DNA from: Cyanobium sp. CACIAM 14
GTDB lineage: Bacteria; Cyanobacteriota; Cyanobacteriia; PCC-6307; Cyanobiaceae
Length of the DNA stretch: 64,000 nucleotides
Direction of reading: 5' to 3'
Assembly (NCBI GenBank): GCA_000708525.1
Contig: JMRP01000001.1
Location: 248,001-312,000, forward strand
The notes under the pieces were generated by a model that saw nothing but the letters and a program-made list of their open reading frames with translations, did not search any database and was not told where the DNA came from. The translations under genes and the position numbers were made by a program. Positions 30,128-39,086 of this stretch are shown in pieces; the stretch's first letter is position 1, and every line of letters starts with the position of its first letter.

Positions 30128-31197
30128 GGATGCCGTGGCGCCCGTTTCCAGGGATCGAGGATGTCATGGATGAGCACCTCGCGCAGCAGCACCTGGAGAC
30201 AGACCGCCAGGGGCAGGGCCAGCAGCAGCCCGAGGGGGCCGAACAGCACCGTGAAGACGAGCTGGGCCGTGAGGGTGAGTCCGGGGAGCAGCCGCAGCTG
30301 GTGGTGCATCACCGACGGTGTGATCACATAGCTCTCCAGGTTCTGCACCAGGATGTAGAGGAGCAGCACCGCCAGGGCCTTCCAGGGGGCATCCAGCAGC
30401 GCCACCGACATCGGAAAGATGGTGCTCAGCGTGGGGCCCACGTTGGGAATGATGTTGAGCAGCCCCGCCAGCAGCGCGTTGGCCGCCACCAGCTTCACGC
30501 CCAGCACGGAGAGACCGATGGCCGCCAGCATGCCGACGCAGAGGGAGCTGATCAGCACGCCCACCATCCAGCTGCTGAGCGCGGTCCCGCAGGCCAGAAG
30601 CACCTGTCGCATCCTTCGCCGGTAGAAGGACGGCGTGAGCAGCAGCACCGCTTCCCGGTAGGCGACGGGCTGGGTCGCCACCATCAGGGACACCGCCACC
30701 ACGAAGAGGGCCTGCAGGATGCGGGCACCGACGTTGCCCGCCACACCCACCAGGCCGATCGCCCCGCCCCCCAGCCGTTCCAGCAGGTCGCCGGGCAGGC
30801 TCGGACGGGAGCCGAGGGTGGATTTCAGCCACTCCAGGCCGCCGTCACTGCGGCCGTAGAGCATGCGGGAGCCTCCCTCCAGGGTCTGGCGCAAGAGCCT
30901 GATCAACTCTTCCCAGGCCCGTGGCACCTGCCCAAGGAGTTCCCGGAACTGATCCACGAAGGGGGGGATCACCGCCGTGGCGACGATCAGCACCACCAGG
31001 CTCACCAGCAGGATGGCCAGCAGCAGGGCCAGGGGCCTGGGGCAGCCGATCCGTTCCCGGATGGCGCCCACCAGCGTGCAGAGCGCCATGGCCAGCACCA
31101 CGGCGGCGAACAGGAGCACGAGAGCGTCACGCAGGCTCCAGAGCAGAACGAGCGCCGCCAGCAGGGCCAGCAGGCCCAGCCACTGGCCGAATCTCAA
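30124..31197 (-). CDS. AI-2E family (PerM/UPF0118) transporter, paralogue
   Basis: [49 protein letters not shown]; 4-nt overlap with the downstream paralogue. Confidence 0.9.
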   Translation of the reverse strand: MRFGQWLGLLALLAALVLLWSLRDALVLLFAAVVLAMALCTLVGAIRERIGCPRPLALLLAILLVSLVVLIVATAVIPPFVDQFRELLGQVPRAWEELIRLLRQTLEGGSRMLYGRSDGGLEWLKSTLGSRPSLPGDLLERLGGGAIGLVGVAGNVGARILQALFVVAVSLMVATQPVAYREAVLLLTPSFYRRRMRQVLLACGTALSSWMVGVLISSLCVGMLAAIGLSVLGVKLVAANALLAGLLNIIPNVGPTLSTIFPMSVALLDAPWKALAVLLLYILVQNLESYVITPSVMHHQLRLLPGLTLTAQLVFTVLFGPLGLLLALPLAVCLQVLLREVLIHDILDPWKRAPRHP

Positions 31198-31568
31198 GCG
31201 CCCTCCTGACCCTCACCCTCCTCGCCGGCGCCCTGGCCGGAGAATCCGAGGCCGTGGCTGTCGGCGTAGCGCTGGGCGAAGCGCATGAAGCGCTCGAAGT
31301 CGACGGTGTTCTTCCAGGTGTAGGTGGCCTCCAGGGCACTGGCCTTGCCGTTGACGAACCGCGCCTTGACTTCCCGGGTCACCATCTCGCCCTCCTCATC
31401 GAGCATGAACATGCCGGTGATGTCTCCCAGGGACTGGGGGGCCAGGGCCTCCGGCTCTTCGAACACGAACGTGGCCTGCCCGGTACGGCCATCGCGGGAG
31501 CGGGTCAGGCGGATGTCGGGCACGACCGGTTCGTCCACCCCACGGAAGAACTGAATGGCGGCGGCCAT
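31194..31568 (-). CDS. psb28: photosystem II Psb28 protein
   Basis: [40 protein letters not shown]...[38 protein letters not shown]. Confidence 0.95.
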   Translation of the reverse strand: MAAAIQFFRGVDEPVVPDIRLTRSRDGRTGQATFVFEEPEALAPQSLGDITGMFMLDEEGEMVTREVKARFVNGKASALEATYTWKNTVDFERFMRFAQRYADSHGLGFSGQGAGEEGEGQEGA

Positions 31569-31697
31569 GGCACTCGGACAAAGACCGACTTTAGGCAGAC
31601 CCCGTCACCCCCCTTCGGAGCCAAGCCCGCCGGCATGGTCCTGGCCGGGCCCTGACATAGTGGGCCCAACCATGCTGCCCTTCGGCTGGGCTGCCCC

Positions 31698-31728
31698 TTC
31701 GGCAGATCGTCACTTTCGGCAGATCGTC
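31698..31728. repeat. two perfect 14-nt direct repeats TTCGGCAGATCGTC (period 17)
   Basis: TTCGGCAGATCGTC-ACT-TTCGGCAGATCGTC read directly from sequence, ending 5 nt before the gun4 ATG. Confidence 0.9.
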
Positions 31729-31733
31729 TCTCC

Positions 31734-32480
31734 ATGCTCTCCGGTCCTCCGGTTTCCAGCACCGTCGGTGCCGATCAGCTGCTGGAGCGTTTCCTCTCCG
31801 GCTCGCCGCGCCAGCGCCGCAGCCTGCTGGCGCCGCTGGCCCAGGCCGGCCCCGAGCTGATCCCCCTGATTGCCGATCGACTCGACCGACTCGACGCCAC
31901 CGGCGACGACTGGGCGGCCGGCCACCTGATCCAGCAGCTGCTGGCCGATGCCGATCCGGACATCCGCCAGGCCTTTCTGCAGCGCCACCCCGATGGCTGG
32001 CTCGCCGTCAGCAGTGGGGCCGGTCTCGACTACGCCCCGCTGCAGCGGCAGCTGATGCTCCAGGGCTTCGAGGAGGCCGACCGGCTCACCAGCGAACATC
32101 TGCGCCAGCTGGCCGGAGAGGCGGCCGTCGCACGCGGCTACGTCTACTACAGCGAAGTGGCGGCCATGCCCGCCGCCGATCTCGAGAGCCTTGACCGGCT
32201 CTGGGTTGTCTACTCCCAGGGGCGGTTCGGGTTCTCGGTGCAGGCCAGGCTGCTGCAGGCCTGCCAGGGCCAGTGGGAGCGCCTCTGGCCCCGGCTCGGC
32301 TGGAAGACGGAGGGCACCTGGACCCGTTACCCTTCCGCCTTCGTCTGGTCGCTGGCGGCGCCCGAGGGACACATGCCCCTCATCAACCAGTTGCGCGGCG
32401 TGCGATTGATGGATGCCCTCCTGCAACATCCCGCGATCCAGGCGCGCCTGGTGGATGCGTCCGGGGGGGGCACGCGTTAG
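31734..32480 (+). CDS. gun4: GUN4 domain protein (Mg-chelatase regulator type)
   Basis: LQGFEEADRLTSEHLRQLAG...LESLDRLWVVYSQGRFGFSVQARLLQ...WERLWPRLGWKTEGTWTRYPSAFVWSLAAPEGHMPLINQLRGVRLMDALL. Confidence 0.94.
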   Translation: MLSGPPVSSTVGADQLLERFLSGSPRQRRSLLAPLAQAGPELIPLIADRLDRLDATGDDWAAGHLIQQLLADADPDIRQAFLQRHPDGWLAVSSGAGLDYAPLQRQLMLQGFEEADRLTSEHLRQLAGEAAVARGYVYYSEVAAMPAADLESLDRLWVVYSQGRFGFSVQARLLQACQGQWERLWPRLGWKTEGTWTRYPSAFVWSLAAPEGHMPLINQLRGVRLMDALLQHPAIQARLVDASGGGTR

Positions 32481-32512
32481 TTTCCAGAAAGGTGACCAGG
32501 GATCCCTGCTGC

Positions 32513-32938
32513 ATGCCGCACCGCTGGGCCGACTTCATCACCCCCTCCACCCTCCAGCTGGCCCCGCTGGTGGAACTGCTGCTCGAACCCGTTGGCTGTG
32601 CCATCCGGCAGGCGGAGTTGCAGCTGGGGCTCCAGGAGGCCCTGGTCAATGCGGTGCGCCACGGCAATGGCTGCGACCCTGGCAAGTGCCTGCGGGTGCG
32701 ACGCATCGTCACTCCCCGCTGGGTGGTCTGGCAGGTGCAGGATGAAGGTCCGGGGTTGCCGCCCGATGCCCGGCAGGGCTGCCTCCCCTGCGAGCAGGAC
32801 GCCCTTTCGGGCAGGGGGCTGTTTCTGATCCATCACTGCTTCGACGATGTCCGCTGGAGCAGTCGCGGCAACCGGCTGCAGCTCGCCGCCCGGCGGGCGG
32901 TCGTCAGCGGCCGTGACGCGGACAGCCGGCATCGCTGA
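32513..32938 (+). CDS. RsbW-like ATP-binding protein (anti-sigma regulatory factor family)
   Basis: HATPase motifs QEALVNAVRHGNGCD, VQDEGPGLPPD, SGRGLFLIHHCFDDV. Confidence 0.85.
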   Translation: MPHRWADFITPSTLQLAPLVELLLEPVGCAIRQAELQLGLQEALVNAVRHGNGCDPGKCLRVRRIVTPRWVVWQVQDEGPGLPPDARQGCLPCEQDALSGRGLFLIHHCFDDVRWSSRGNRLQLAARRAVVSGRDADSRHR

Positions 32939-33266
32939 TCTCCGCCCGCAGCCAGCCCTGGGCATGGTCGAGAAGGGCGATCGCCCGCTGCCTCGCATCG
33001 GTGGCCGCCGCCGAGGCGGGATCATCGGCGGCCAGGAGCTGCACCAGCGCCGCCGCCAGCTGCTCGGCCGCACGCCGGGGCCTCTGACGTTTGAAGGCAT
33101 GCCAGTCGCGATCGCCGATGCTCAGCTGGCGGTGCAGCCGCTCGGCCAGGGCCAGGGAGCCCTCGGGCCACTCCCCGGCGGCCTGGAGGCGGGGGCCGGA
33201 GGGGGAGGAGCCTTCGGAAGGCCTGACGGTGGATGCCACTGGACGCAGGGGCTGGAGTCCGATCAT
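32904..33266 (-). CDS. conserved cyanobacterial hypothetical protein
   Basis: MIGLQPLRPVAS...ALAERLHRQLSIGDRDWHAFKRQRPRRAAEQLAAALVQLLAADDP...ALLDHAQGWLRAEISDAGCP; internal start in ORF 32904..33584; convergent 35-nt overlap with the RsbW-like gene. Confidence 0.6.
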   Translation of the reverse strand: MIGLQPLRPVASTVRPSEGSSPSGPRLQAAGEWPEGSLALAERLHRQLSIGDRDWHAFKRQRPRRAAEQLAAALVQLLAADDPASAAATDARQRAIALLDHAQGWLRAEISDAGCPRHGR

Positions 33267-33304
33267 CCTGTCGTGCCTGGGATCGCACTGTCGATGCTGC
33301 CGCG

Positions 33305-33574
33305 ATGAGCCGTTTTCAGCGTCCCCGCCGTTCCTCCCCGGCACGGCCGCTCCATCACCTGGCCGCCGTGCTGCTCCTCGCCGGCCGGCCGGGGGCCGTG
33401 CCCCCCAGCGGGGTGGCCCTGAGGAGGCGCCGCCAGCGCCAGGAACTGGCCCAGCGCCTGCTGGATCCCCTTCCCGCCACCCTCCAGCCCAGCAGCCGCC
33501 GGGCTGATCGCTTCTGGTCGGCCCTGCGCTGGGGTGGGCTCGGCGTACTGGCGGCCTGGCTGCTGCGGCGATGA
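33305..33574 (+). CDS. small hypothetical membrane protein
   Basis: MSRFQRPRRSSPARPLHHLAAVLLLAGRPGAVPPSGVALRRRRQRQELAQRLLDPL...WGGLGVLAAWLLRR; internal start of ORF 33233..33574. Confidence 0.5.
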   Translation: MSRFQRPRRSSPARPLHHLAAVLLLAGRPGAVPPSGVALRRRRQRQELAQRLLDPLPATLQPSSRRADRFWSALRWGGLGVLAAWLLRR

Positions 33575-33601
33575 TGCCTGCCACGGGCCCAGACCCCGGG
33601 T

Positions 33602-34933
33602 TCAGGCGTTCGGGTAGAGCGCGAACTCGTGGGGATGGGGCCGCTGCTCCAGCGCCTCAATCTCCCGGCCCTTGACGCGGATCCACTCCTGCAGGAGCCC
33701 CGGGCTGAACACCCCTCCAGCGAGCAGATAGGCCTGGTCGGCGGCCAGGGCGGCGAGGGAGCCGGCCAGGTCGTGGGGGAGGACGCCGAGCCCGCAGTCC
33801 TCCGCCGCCACCCCCTCGGGTGGGACCCGATCCGCGGGAGGTCCGGGATCCAGCTGCCGCCGCAGGCCATCGAGGCCAGCGAGCAGCAGGGCCGAGAAGG
33901 CCAGGTAGGGATTCGCCAGCCCGTCCCCCTGCCGCGCCACCACCCGCCGCTGGCTGGGATCCCGCCCCGTCGGGGGCACGGTGACCACGCTGGAGGGGTC
34001 CTGGCGGGCGTAGGTCAGCCGGCTGGGCCCGTCGCCACCGCTCGCCAGGCGCCGGTAGCTGTTGGTGCCCGGGTTGGTGAAGACGGCCAGGGAGGGCCCA
34101 TGGTGCAACAGTCCGCCCAGATACCAGCGGGCGGTCTGGGAGAGATCGGCATAGGTGCCCTCCCCGAAGAAGAGCGGTTGGCCGGCCTTGAACAGACCCT
34201 GGTGCACGGCCAGGCCGGCGCCGGCCGGTGCCGCCGTCGGTCTGGGCAGGAAGGTGGCGGCCAGGCCATGGCGCGCGGCCCCCTGCCGTGCCACGTAACG
34301 GCCGATCATCAGAGCGTCGGCGGCCCGCACCAGATCCGCCGGGCCCAGCGTCAGGGCGAGCCGCGGGGGTGCCGGCAGACGGTCGGAACTGCGGGTGTCG
34401 ATCCCCAGGGCCCCGAGGGTGAGGAGGAGTTCGCTCTGGAGACCCTCCGGAGCGTCATGGGGGGCAATGGCGCGGCAGGCGCAGCCGCTGGCATCGGAGT
34501 GGAAGGTCAGCTCCTGGAAGACGAAGTACTCGCTTTCACTGGAGAACAGGGCCGTGTCGGCCAGGCCGCTGGCCGCCAGATGGGCCATGGCTCTGGAGGC
34601 CAGGGTGCGGGGGCAGTGGACGAGTGGGCGGCCGGTGTCCGGCGCGGCCTGGAAGGAGCCGATCAGGCTCAGGCTCCTGGGGGTCAGAAAGGGGTCGATC
34701 CAGGCGCTGCCGGGGTCGAGGCTGACGGTGAGGCTTCTGGGGAGGGCCGCCGGCCAGGGATCATCGGCACCCGCCTGGAGGCTGAGGCCGTGGTGGAACG
34801 CGTCCTCGCTGAGCTGCTGGACGTCCAGACCGATCGTCTGCCAGTCGCCCTGGAGGTCGCAGAGCCGCAGGACGATCCGTTCGATCCCGTCGTCCCGGAG
34901 GCGACGCAGAACGTCCTGGATGGTGGTGGCCAT
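33602..34933 (-). CDS. glutamine synthetase-like protein with degenerate active site
   Basis: GS-family landmarks SGLADTALFSSESEYFVFQEL, AATFLPRP, FTNPGTNSYRRL, NPYLAFSALLLAGLDGLRRQLDPG, AGGVFSPGLLQEWI, HPHEFALYPNA; several catalytic motifs altered. Confidence 0.85.
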   Translation of the reverse strand: MATTIQDVLRRLRDDGIERIVLRLCDLQGDWQTIGLDVQQLSEDAFHHGLSLQAGADDPWPAALPRSLTVSLDPGSAWIDPFLTPRSLSLIGSFQAAPDTGRPLVHCPRTLASRAMAHLAASGLADTALFSSESEYFVFQELTFHSDASGCACRAIAPHDAPEGLQSELLLTLGALGIDTRSSDRLPAPPRLALTLGPADLVRAADALMIGRYVARQGAARHGLAATFLPRPTAAPAGAGLAVHQGLFKAGQPLFFGEGTYADLSQTARWYLGGLLHHGPSLAVFTNPGTNSYRRLASGGDGPSRLTYARQDPSSVVTVPPTGRDPSQRRVVARQGDGLANPYLAFSALLLAGLDGLRRQLDPGPPADRVPPEGVAAEDCGLGVLPHDLAGSLAALAADQAYLLAGGVFSPGLLQEWIRVKGREIEALEQRPHPHEFALYPNA

Positions 34934-35096
34934 GGGGTGAGGCGTGGAGGGCGGCTGGCGCCACGATGGTGCCGCCCCGTCGGTTCGATGGGTGCGTAAC
35001 CGTTTCTGTCAGAATCCCCAGAACCATCCGCAGGACAGGAATCTGGCGGATCGCGAGTGCTACCTTCCGCTGCAGGTGCGTCGCTCCGTTTCGTCC

Positions 35097-35615
35097 ATGC
35101 GAGATGCCATCACCGGTCTGATCGGTCGGTACGACCAGCTCGGCCGCTACCTCGACCGTGCCGCGATCGATCGGATCGATGCCTATTTCAGCGAGGCCGA
35201 ACAGCGCCTCGCCGCGGTGGAGCTGATCAACAGGGAAGCTGCCGGGATCGTGCGCGAGGCGGCCCAGAGGCTCTGGCTGGAGGACCCAGAGTTGATCCTG
35301 CCCGGTGGCAATGCCTACACCACCCGGCGCCTGGCGGCCTGTCTGCGCGACATGGACTATTTCCTCCGCTATGCCAGCTATGCCCTCATCGCCGACGACG
35401 TCACCATCCTTGACGAGCGCGTGCTGAACGGCCTCGATGACACCTACAAGAGCCTCGGGGTCCCCACCGGCCCCACCGTGCGCAGCATCGCCCTGCTCGG
35501 TGAGGTGATCAGCGAGATGCTCGCCGATGCGGGCATGGCCGACACCTCCGTGGTGCGCGCTCCCTTCGACCACCTCTGCCGGGGTCTTGCCTCCAGCAAC
35601 GTCCGGGCCCGTTGA
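35097..35615 (+). CDS. apcF: allophycocyanin beta-18-type subunit
   Basis: MRDAITGLIGRYDQLGRYLDRAAIDRIDAYF...PGGNAYTTRRLAACLRDMDYFLRYASYALIADD (chromophore Cys in AACLRD)...VPTGPTVRSI; MRDA start typical of ApcF. Confidence 0.88.
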   Translation: MRDAITGLIGRYDQLGRYLDRAAIDRIDAYFSEAEQRLAAVELINREAAGIVREAAQRLWLEDPELILPGGNAYTTRRLAACLRDMDYFLRYASYALIADDVTILDERVLNGLDDTYKSLGVPTGPTVRSIALLGEVISEMLADAGMADTSVVRAPFDHLCRGLASSNVRAR

Positions 35616-35666
35616 CGCCGGCACGCCGTTCCCTAATCTCACTCCACCACAGACACCCGACCGGTC

Positions 35667-36863
35667 TTGCCCCCGATTCCCGTGCCTTCCCCTGTCAGCA
35701 ACTCCCACAGGCTCGGGCTCGATCCCATCGCCACCCCTGAGCGGCTGCTCCTGGGACCAGGCCCTTCCAATGCCCACCCGACGGTGCTGCAGGCCCTCTC
35801 CAGGATGCCCATCGGCCACCTGGATCCCCTCTACATCGAGCTGATGGGCGAGGTTCAGGAACTCCTCCGCTATGCCTGGCAGACCGACAATCGCCTCACC
35901 ATCCCGATGAGCGGCACCGGAAGCGCCGCCATGGAGGCCACACTCGCCAATACCGTCGAACCCGGCGACAAGGTGCTGGTGGCCGTGATGGGGTACTTCG
36001 GGCTGCGTCTGGTGGACATGGCCGGCCGCTACCGGGCGGAGGTGGTCACCATCGAACGCCCCTGGGGTGAGGCCTTCGACCTCGGCGAGATCGAAGCCGC
36101 CCTGATCGCCCACAAGCCGGCGATTCTGGCAATGGTCCATGCCGAAACCTCCACCGGCGTCTGCCAGCCGATGGAGGGCATCGGCGAACTCTGTCGGCGC
36201 CACGACTGCCTGCTGCTGCTCGACACGGTCACCTCCCTTGGGGCGGTGCCGGTCTACCTCGACGACTGGCAGGTTGATCTGGCCTACAGCTGCAGCCAGA
36301 AGGGCCTCAGCTGTCCCCCCGGCCTCGGCCCCTTCACGATGGGCCCCCGTGCCGAGGCGAAGCTGGCGGCCCGAACCGGGAAAGTGCCCAACTGGTACCT
36401 CGACGTCTCCCTGCTCAACCAGTACTGGGGCAGTGACCGCGTCTATCACCACACCGCCCCGGTGAACATGAACTTCGGCATGCGGGAGGCGCTGCGGCTT
36501 CTTGCCGAGGAAGGGCTGGAGGCCGCCTGGGCCCGCCATCGCAGCAATGCGGAACGCCTCTGGGCCGGTCTCGAACGGCTCGGGTTGGAGCTGTTCGTGA
36601 GCGAACCGCTGCGGCTCGCCACCCTCACCACCGTTCGCATCCCTGAAGGGGTCGATGGCAAGGCCTTCAGCCGCCATCTCCTCGATCGTTTCGGCATCGA
36701 GGTGGGCGGCGGTCTCGGGGCCCTGGCCGGCAAGGTCTGGCGGATCGGCCTGATGGGCTACAACAGCACCCCCGAGAACGTCGATCGTCTGCTCGACCTC
36801 TTCAAGAGCGAACTGCCGGCCTTCCGCCCTGCGACCACGGCGGTATCGGCCGCGATCGCCTGA
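35667..36863 (+). CDS. class V aminotransferase (alanine/serine-glyoxylate aminotransferase family)
   Basis: LLLGPGPSNAHPTVLQAL...SGTGSAAMEATLANTVEPGDKVLV...YSCSQKGLSCPPGLGP (PLP Lys)...GIEVGGGLGALAGKVWRIGLMG. Confidence 0.93.
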   Translation: MPPIPVPSPVSNSHRLGLDPIATPERLLLGPGPSNAHPTVLQALSRMPIGHLDPLYIELMGEVQELLRYAWQTDNRLTIPMSGTGSAAMEATLANTVEPGDKVLVAVMGYFGLRLVDMAGRYRAEVVTIERPWGEAFDLGEIEAALIAHKPAILAMVHAETSTGVCQPMEGIGELCRRHDCLLLLDTVTSLGAVPVYLDDWQVDLAYSCSQKGLSCPPGLGPFTMGPRAEAKLAARTGKVPNWYLDVSLLNQYWGSDRVYHHTAPVNMNFGMREALRLLAEEGLEAAWARHRSNAERLWAGLERLGLELFVSEPLRLATLTTVRIPEGVDGKAFSRHLLDRFGIEVGGGLGALAGKVWRIGLMGYNSTPENVDRLLDLFKSELPAFRPATTAVSAAIA

Positions 36864-36864
36864 G

Positions 36865-37338
36865 TCAGGCCCGCTCCCCCCGCCGCCGCCGGAACCAGTC
36901 TTCCAGCTGCCGGCCGGCGCTCTCGCCGAGGATCCCGCCCACCACCCGCATGTGGTGGTGGGCACTGGGGTGGCGCGAGAGATCCAGGCTGCCGCCCAGA
37001 GCGCCGCGCTTGGCATCCGCCGCGGCGAACACCACCGTGCCCACACGGGCCTGGATCAGGGCACCGGCGCACATCGGGCAGGGCTCGAGGGTCACGAGGA
37101 GGGTGCAGTCGTTGAAGCGCCAGTCCCCCCGGGAGGCGGCGGCCTGTCGCAGCGCCAGCAGTTCGGCGTGTCCCAGGGGGTCCGCCCGGGTGTGGCGCCG
37201 GTTGCTCCCCCAGCCCAGACAGCGCCCGGCGCCATCGAGAAGTGCTGCGGCCACGGGGATCTCTCCTTCGGCCCCGGACGCATGGGCACGACGAAGCAGC
37301 CGGTCCATCCACAGCAGGCAGACGACTTCATGCACCAT
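36865..37338 (-). CDS. tadA: tRNA-specific adenosine deaminase TadA
   Basis: GEIPVAAALLD, DPLGHAELLALRQA (HAE), VTLEPCPMCAGALIQARV (PCxxC), GALGGSLDLSRHP; start possibly internal at MDRLLRRAH. Confidence 0.92.
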   Translation of the reverse strand: MVHEVVCLLWMDRLLRRAHASGAEGEIPVAAALLDGAGRCLGWGSNRRHTRADPLGHAELLALRQAAASRGDWRFNDCTLLVTLEPCPMCAGALIQARVGTVVFAAADAKRGALGGSLDLSRHPSAHHHMRVVGGILGESAGRQLEDWFRRRRGERA

Positions 37339-37477
37339 GGCTCACTTCTAGCCATGGCCTTGGTGAGGCAGGCGGCAGAATGCCTGAGCCCTCACCTGCG
37401 CCGTTGGCCAGCCTCCCCCCGCCCAGCGGCTGCCGTCGCTCGTCACGGACTGCGATCCCTTCGCCGATCCCTCCCAG

Positions 37478-38836
37478 GTGGATCCGGCCCTGGAGGCCTT
37501 CCTTCAGCAGGCGTCCGGCCTGCTCTGCCGCTGGCTGGGAGAGGCCGGCCATGGCACCCCCCTCCCCGGCCTGAGCGTGCTGCCGGTGGTGGAGCCGGAG
37601 CGGCACGGCTTGCCCAGCGCGCGCCTGCTGGCGGATCTGCAGCTGGTGATGGAAGGGGCCTACAACCCCAACCACCCCGGGGCCCTGGCCCACCTCGATC
37701 CGCCACCTCTGTCGGCCTCGATCGTGGCCGATCTGGTCTGCGCAGGGCTGAACAACAACCTGCTGGCCGAGGAGCTGTCCCCCAGCCTGAGCCGGCTGGA
37801 GCGTGCCCTCTGCGGCTGGATGGCCCAGCGGCTGGGCCTGCCCGATGGTGCCGGTGGCGTGGCGGCCAGCGGCGGCAGTCTCAGCAATCTGATGGCCCTG
37901 GTCACCGCCCGGCGCAGCCGGGGTCTGGCCTGCAGGGGTGATGCGGTGGTGGTCTGCAGCGAGGAGGCCCATGTCTCCCTCAACAAGGCCGTCGCCGTGA
38001 TGGGTCTGCCTGCGGAGGCCCTGGTGCAGGTGCGCGTGGACGCCGATGGTGCCGTCGATCCGCAGGCCCTCGAGGCGTGCCTGGCAAGGCTCGAGCGCTC
38101 CGGAAGGCCCGTCATCGCCGTGGTGGCGACGGCCGGCACCACGGTACGCGGTGCCCTGGATCCCCTGGAGCCGATGGCGGAGCTCTGCCGCCGGCACGGG
38201 CACTGGTTGCACGTGGACGGCGCCATCGGCGCGGTCTTCGCCTTCAGTGAGCGGCATCAGGCCGGGCTCGCCTCTCTGGGCAGGGCCGACTCGATCACGG
38301 TCAACCCCCAGAAGCTGCTGGGCATCACCAAGACGTCCTCCCTGCTGCTTCTGGCCGATCCGCTCCAGCTCCAGCAGGCCTTCAGCACGGGTCTCCCCTA
38401 CATGGAACCTAGCTGGGGCGGTGGCCACCAGGGGGAAGCGGGGCTGCAGGGCAGCCGCCCGGGGGAGATTCTCAAGCTCTGGCTCGGTCTGCGCCAGCTC
38501 GGCCTGGACGGCATCACCTCCCTGATCGATGCCGCGGTCGACCGCCGTGTCGAACTCGAGCGGCGGCTGCGGGCCATCGGCGGCCTGGTGCTCTGCGGCG
38601 GGCCGCTGCATCTGATCGCCTTCCGTCCGGAGGGGATCGATGGCCCCGCCGCGGAGCGCTGGAGCGCCGCCACCCGTCAGCGCCTGCTGGAGGAGGAGCT
38701 GATGCTCTCGCGCCCGTTGTACCGGGGTCACCACCATCTGAAGGCGGTCCTGGGCAACCCCCACACCGGCCCCGAGCAGCTGGAGCGGCTGGCACGGGTG
38801 GTCCAGCGGAGTCTGCTGGAGCTCGCCGGTGCCTGA
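37478..38836 (+). CDS. PLP-dependent decarboxylase (group II, glutamate/diaminobutyrate/aromatic amino acid family)
   Basis: GVAASGGSLSNLMALVTAR; VVCSEEAHVSLNKA; VATAGTTVRGALDPLEPMAELCRRHGHWLHVDGAIGA; DSITVNPQKLLGITKTSSLLLL (HKW motif replaced by NPQK); start uncertain. Confidence 0.88.
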   Translation: MDPALEAFLQQASGLLCRWLGEAGHGTPLPGLSVLPVVEPERHGLPSARLLADLQLVMEGAYNPNHPGALAHLDPPPLSASIVADLVCAGLNNNLLAEELSPSLSRLERALCGWMAQRLGLPDGAGGVAASGGSLSNLMALVTARRSRGLACRGDAVVVCSEEAHVSLNKAVAVMGLPAEALVQVRVDADGAVDPQALEACLARLERSGRPVIAVVATAGTTVRGALDPLEPMAELCRRHGHWLHVDGAIGAVFAFSERHQAGLASLGRADSITVNPQKLLGITKTSSLLLLADPLQLQQAFSTGLPYMEPSWGGGHQGEAGLQGSRPGEILKLWLGLRQLGLDGITSLIDAAVDRRVELERRLRAIGGLVLCGGPLHLIAFRPEGIDGPAAERWSAATRQRLLEEELMLSRPLYRGHHHLKAVLGNPHTGPEQLERLARVVQRSLLELAGA

Positions 38837-39086
38837 AATTCGAGCGCGTGACTCCGGGGGGCGTGGCCGCTGGGTGGCGATCCTCACCGGTGCCCTCTCC
38901 ATCCTCATCGGGGTGGCCTATCTGGTGCTGATCACGGTGCTGGACGCCCGCGGTCCTCTTCAGCCGCCGCCGCCCGAGGCCCTGGGCGGGGGGGCAGCCG
39001 TCGTTTCCGTCGATCCTGCAGCGGCTCCACCACCCTCTGCCGCGCCGCATCCAGAAAGCTTCGCAGCAGGCCCTCCCGGCCGTTGA
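38829..39086 (+). CDS. small hypothetical single-TM protein
   Basis: GTG start overlapping the decarboxylase 3' end; RWVAILTGALSILIGVAYLVLITVLDARGP TM segment; Pro/Ala-rich C-terminus antisense to the GTPase gene. Confidence 0.5.
   Translation: MPEIRARDSGGRGRWVAILTGALSILIGVAYLVLITVLDARGPLQPPPPEALGGGAAVVSVDPAAAPPPSAAPHPESFAAGPPGR

Noticed and set aside
32904-33584. Full-length 226-aa minus-strand ORF
   Set aside because: Only the part from the internal ATG (33266) looks like a real protein; the N-terminal part is antisense to the small ORF 33305-33574.
9500-36870. Several GCGATCGC octamers (HIP1-like), e.g. near 9525, 10720, 32970, 33107 and 36852
   Set aside because: The few I found are not clearly above expectation for this GC-rich composition; a genome-wide count is needed before calling HIP1 enrichment.
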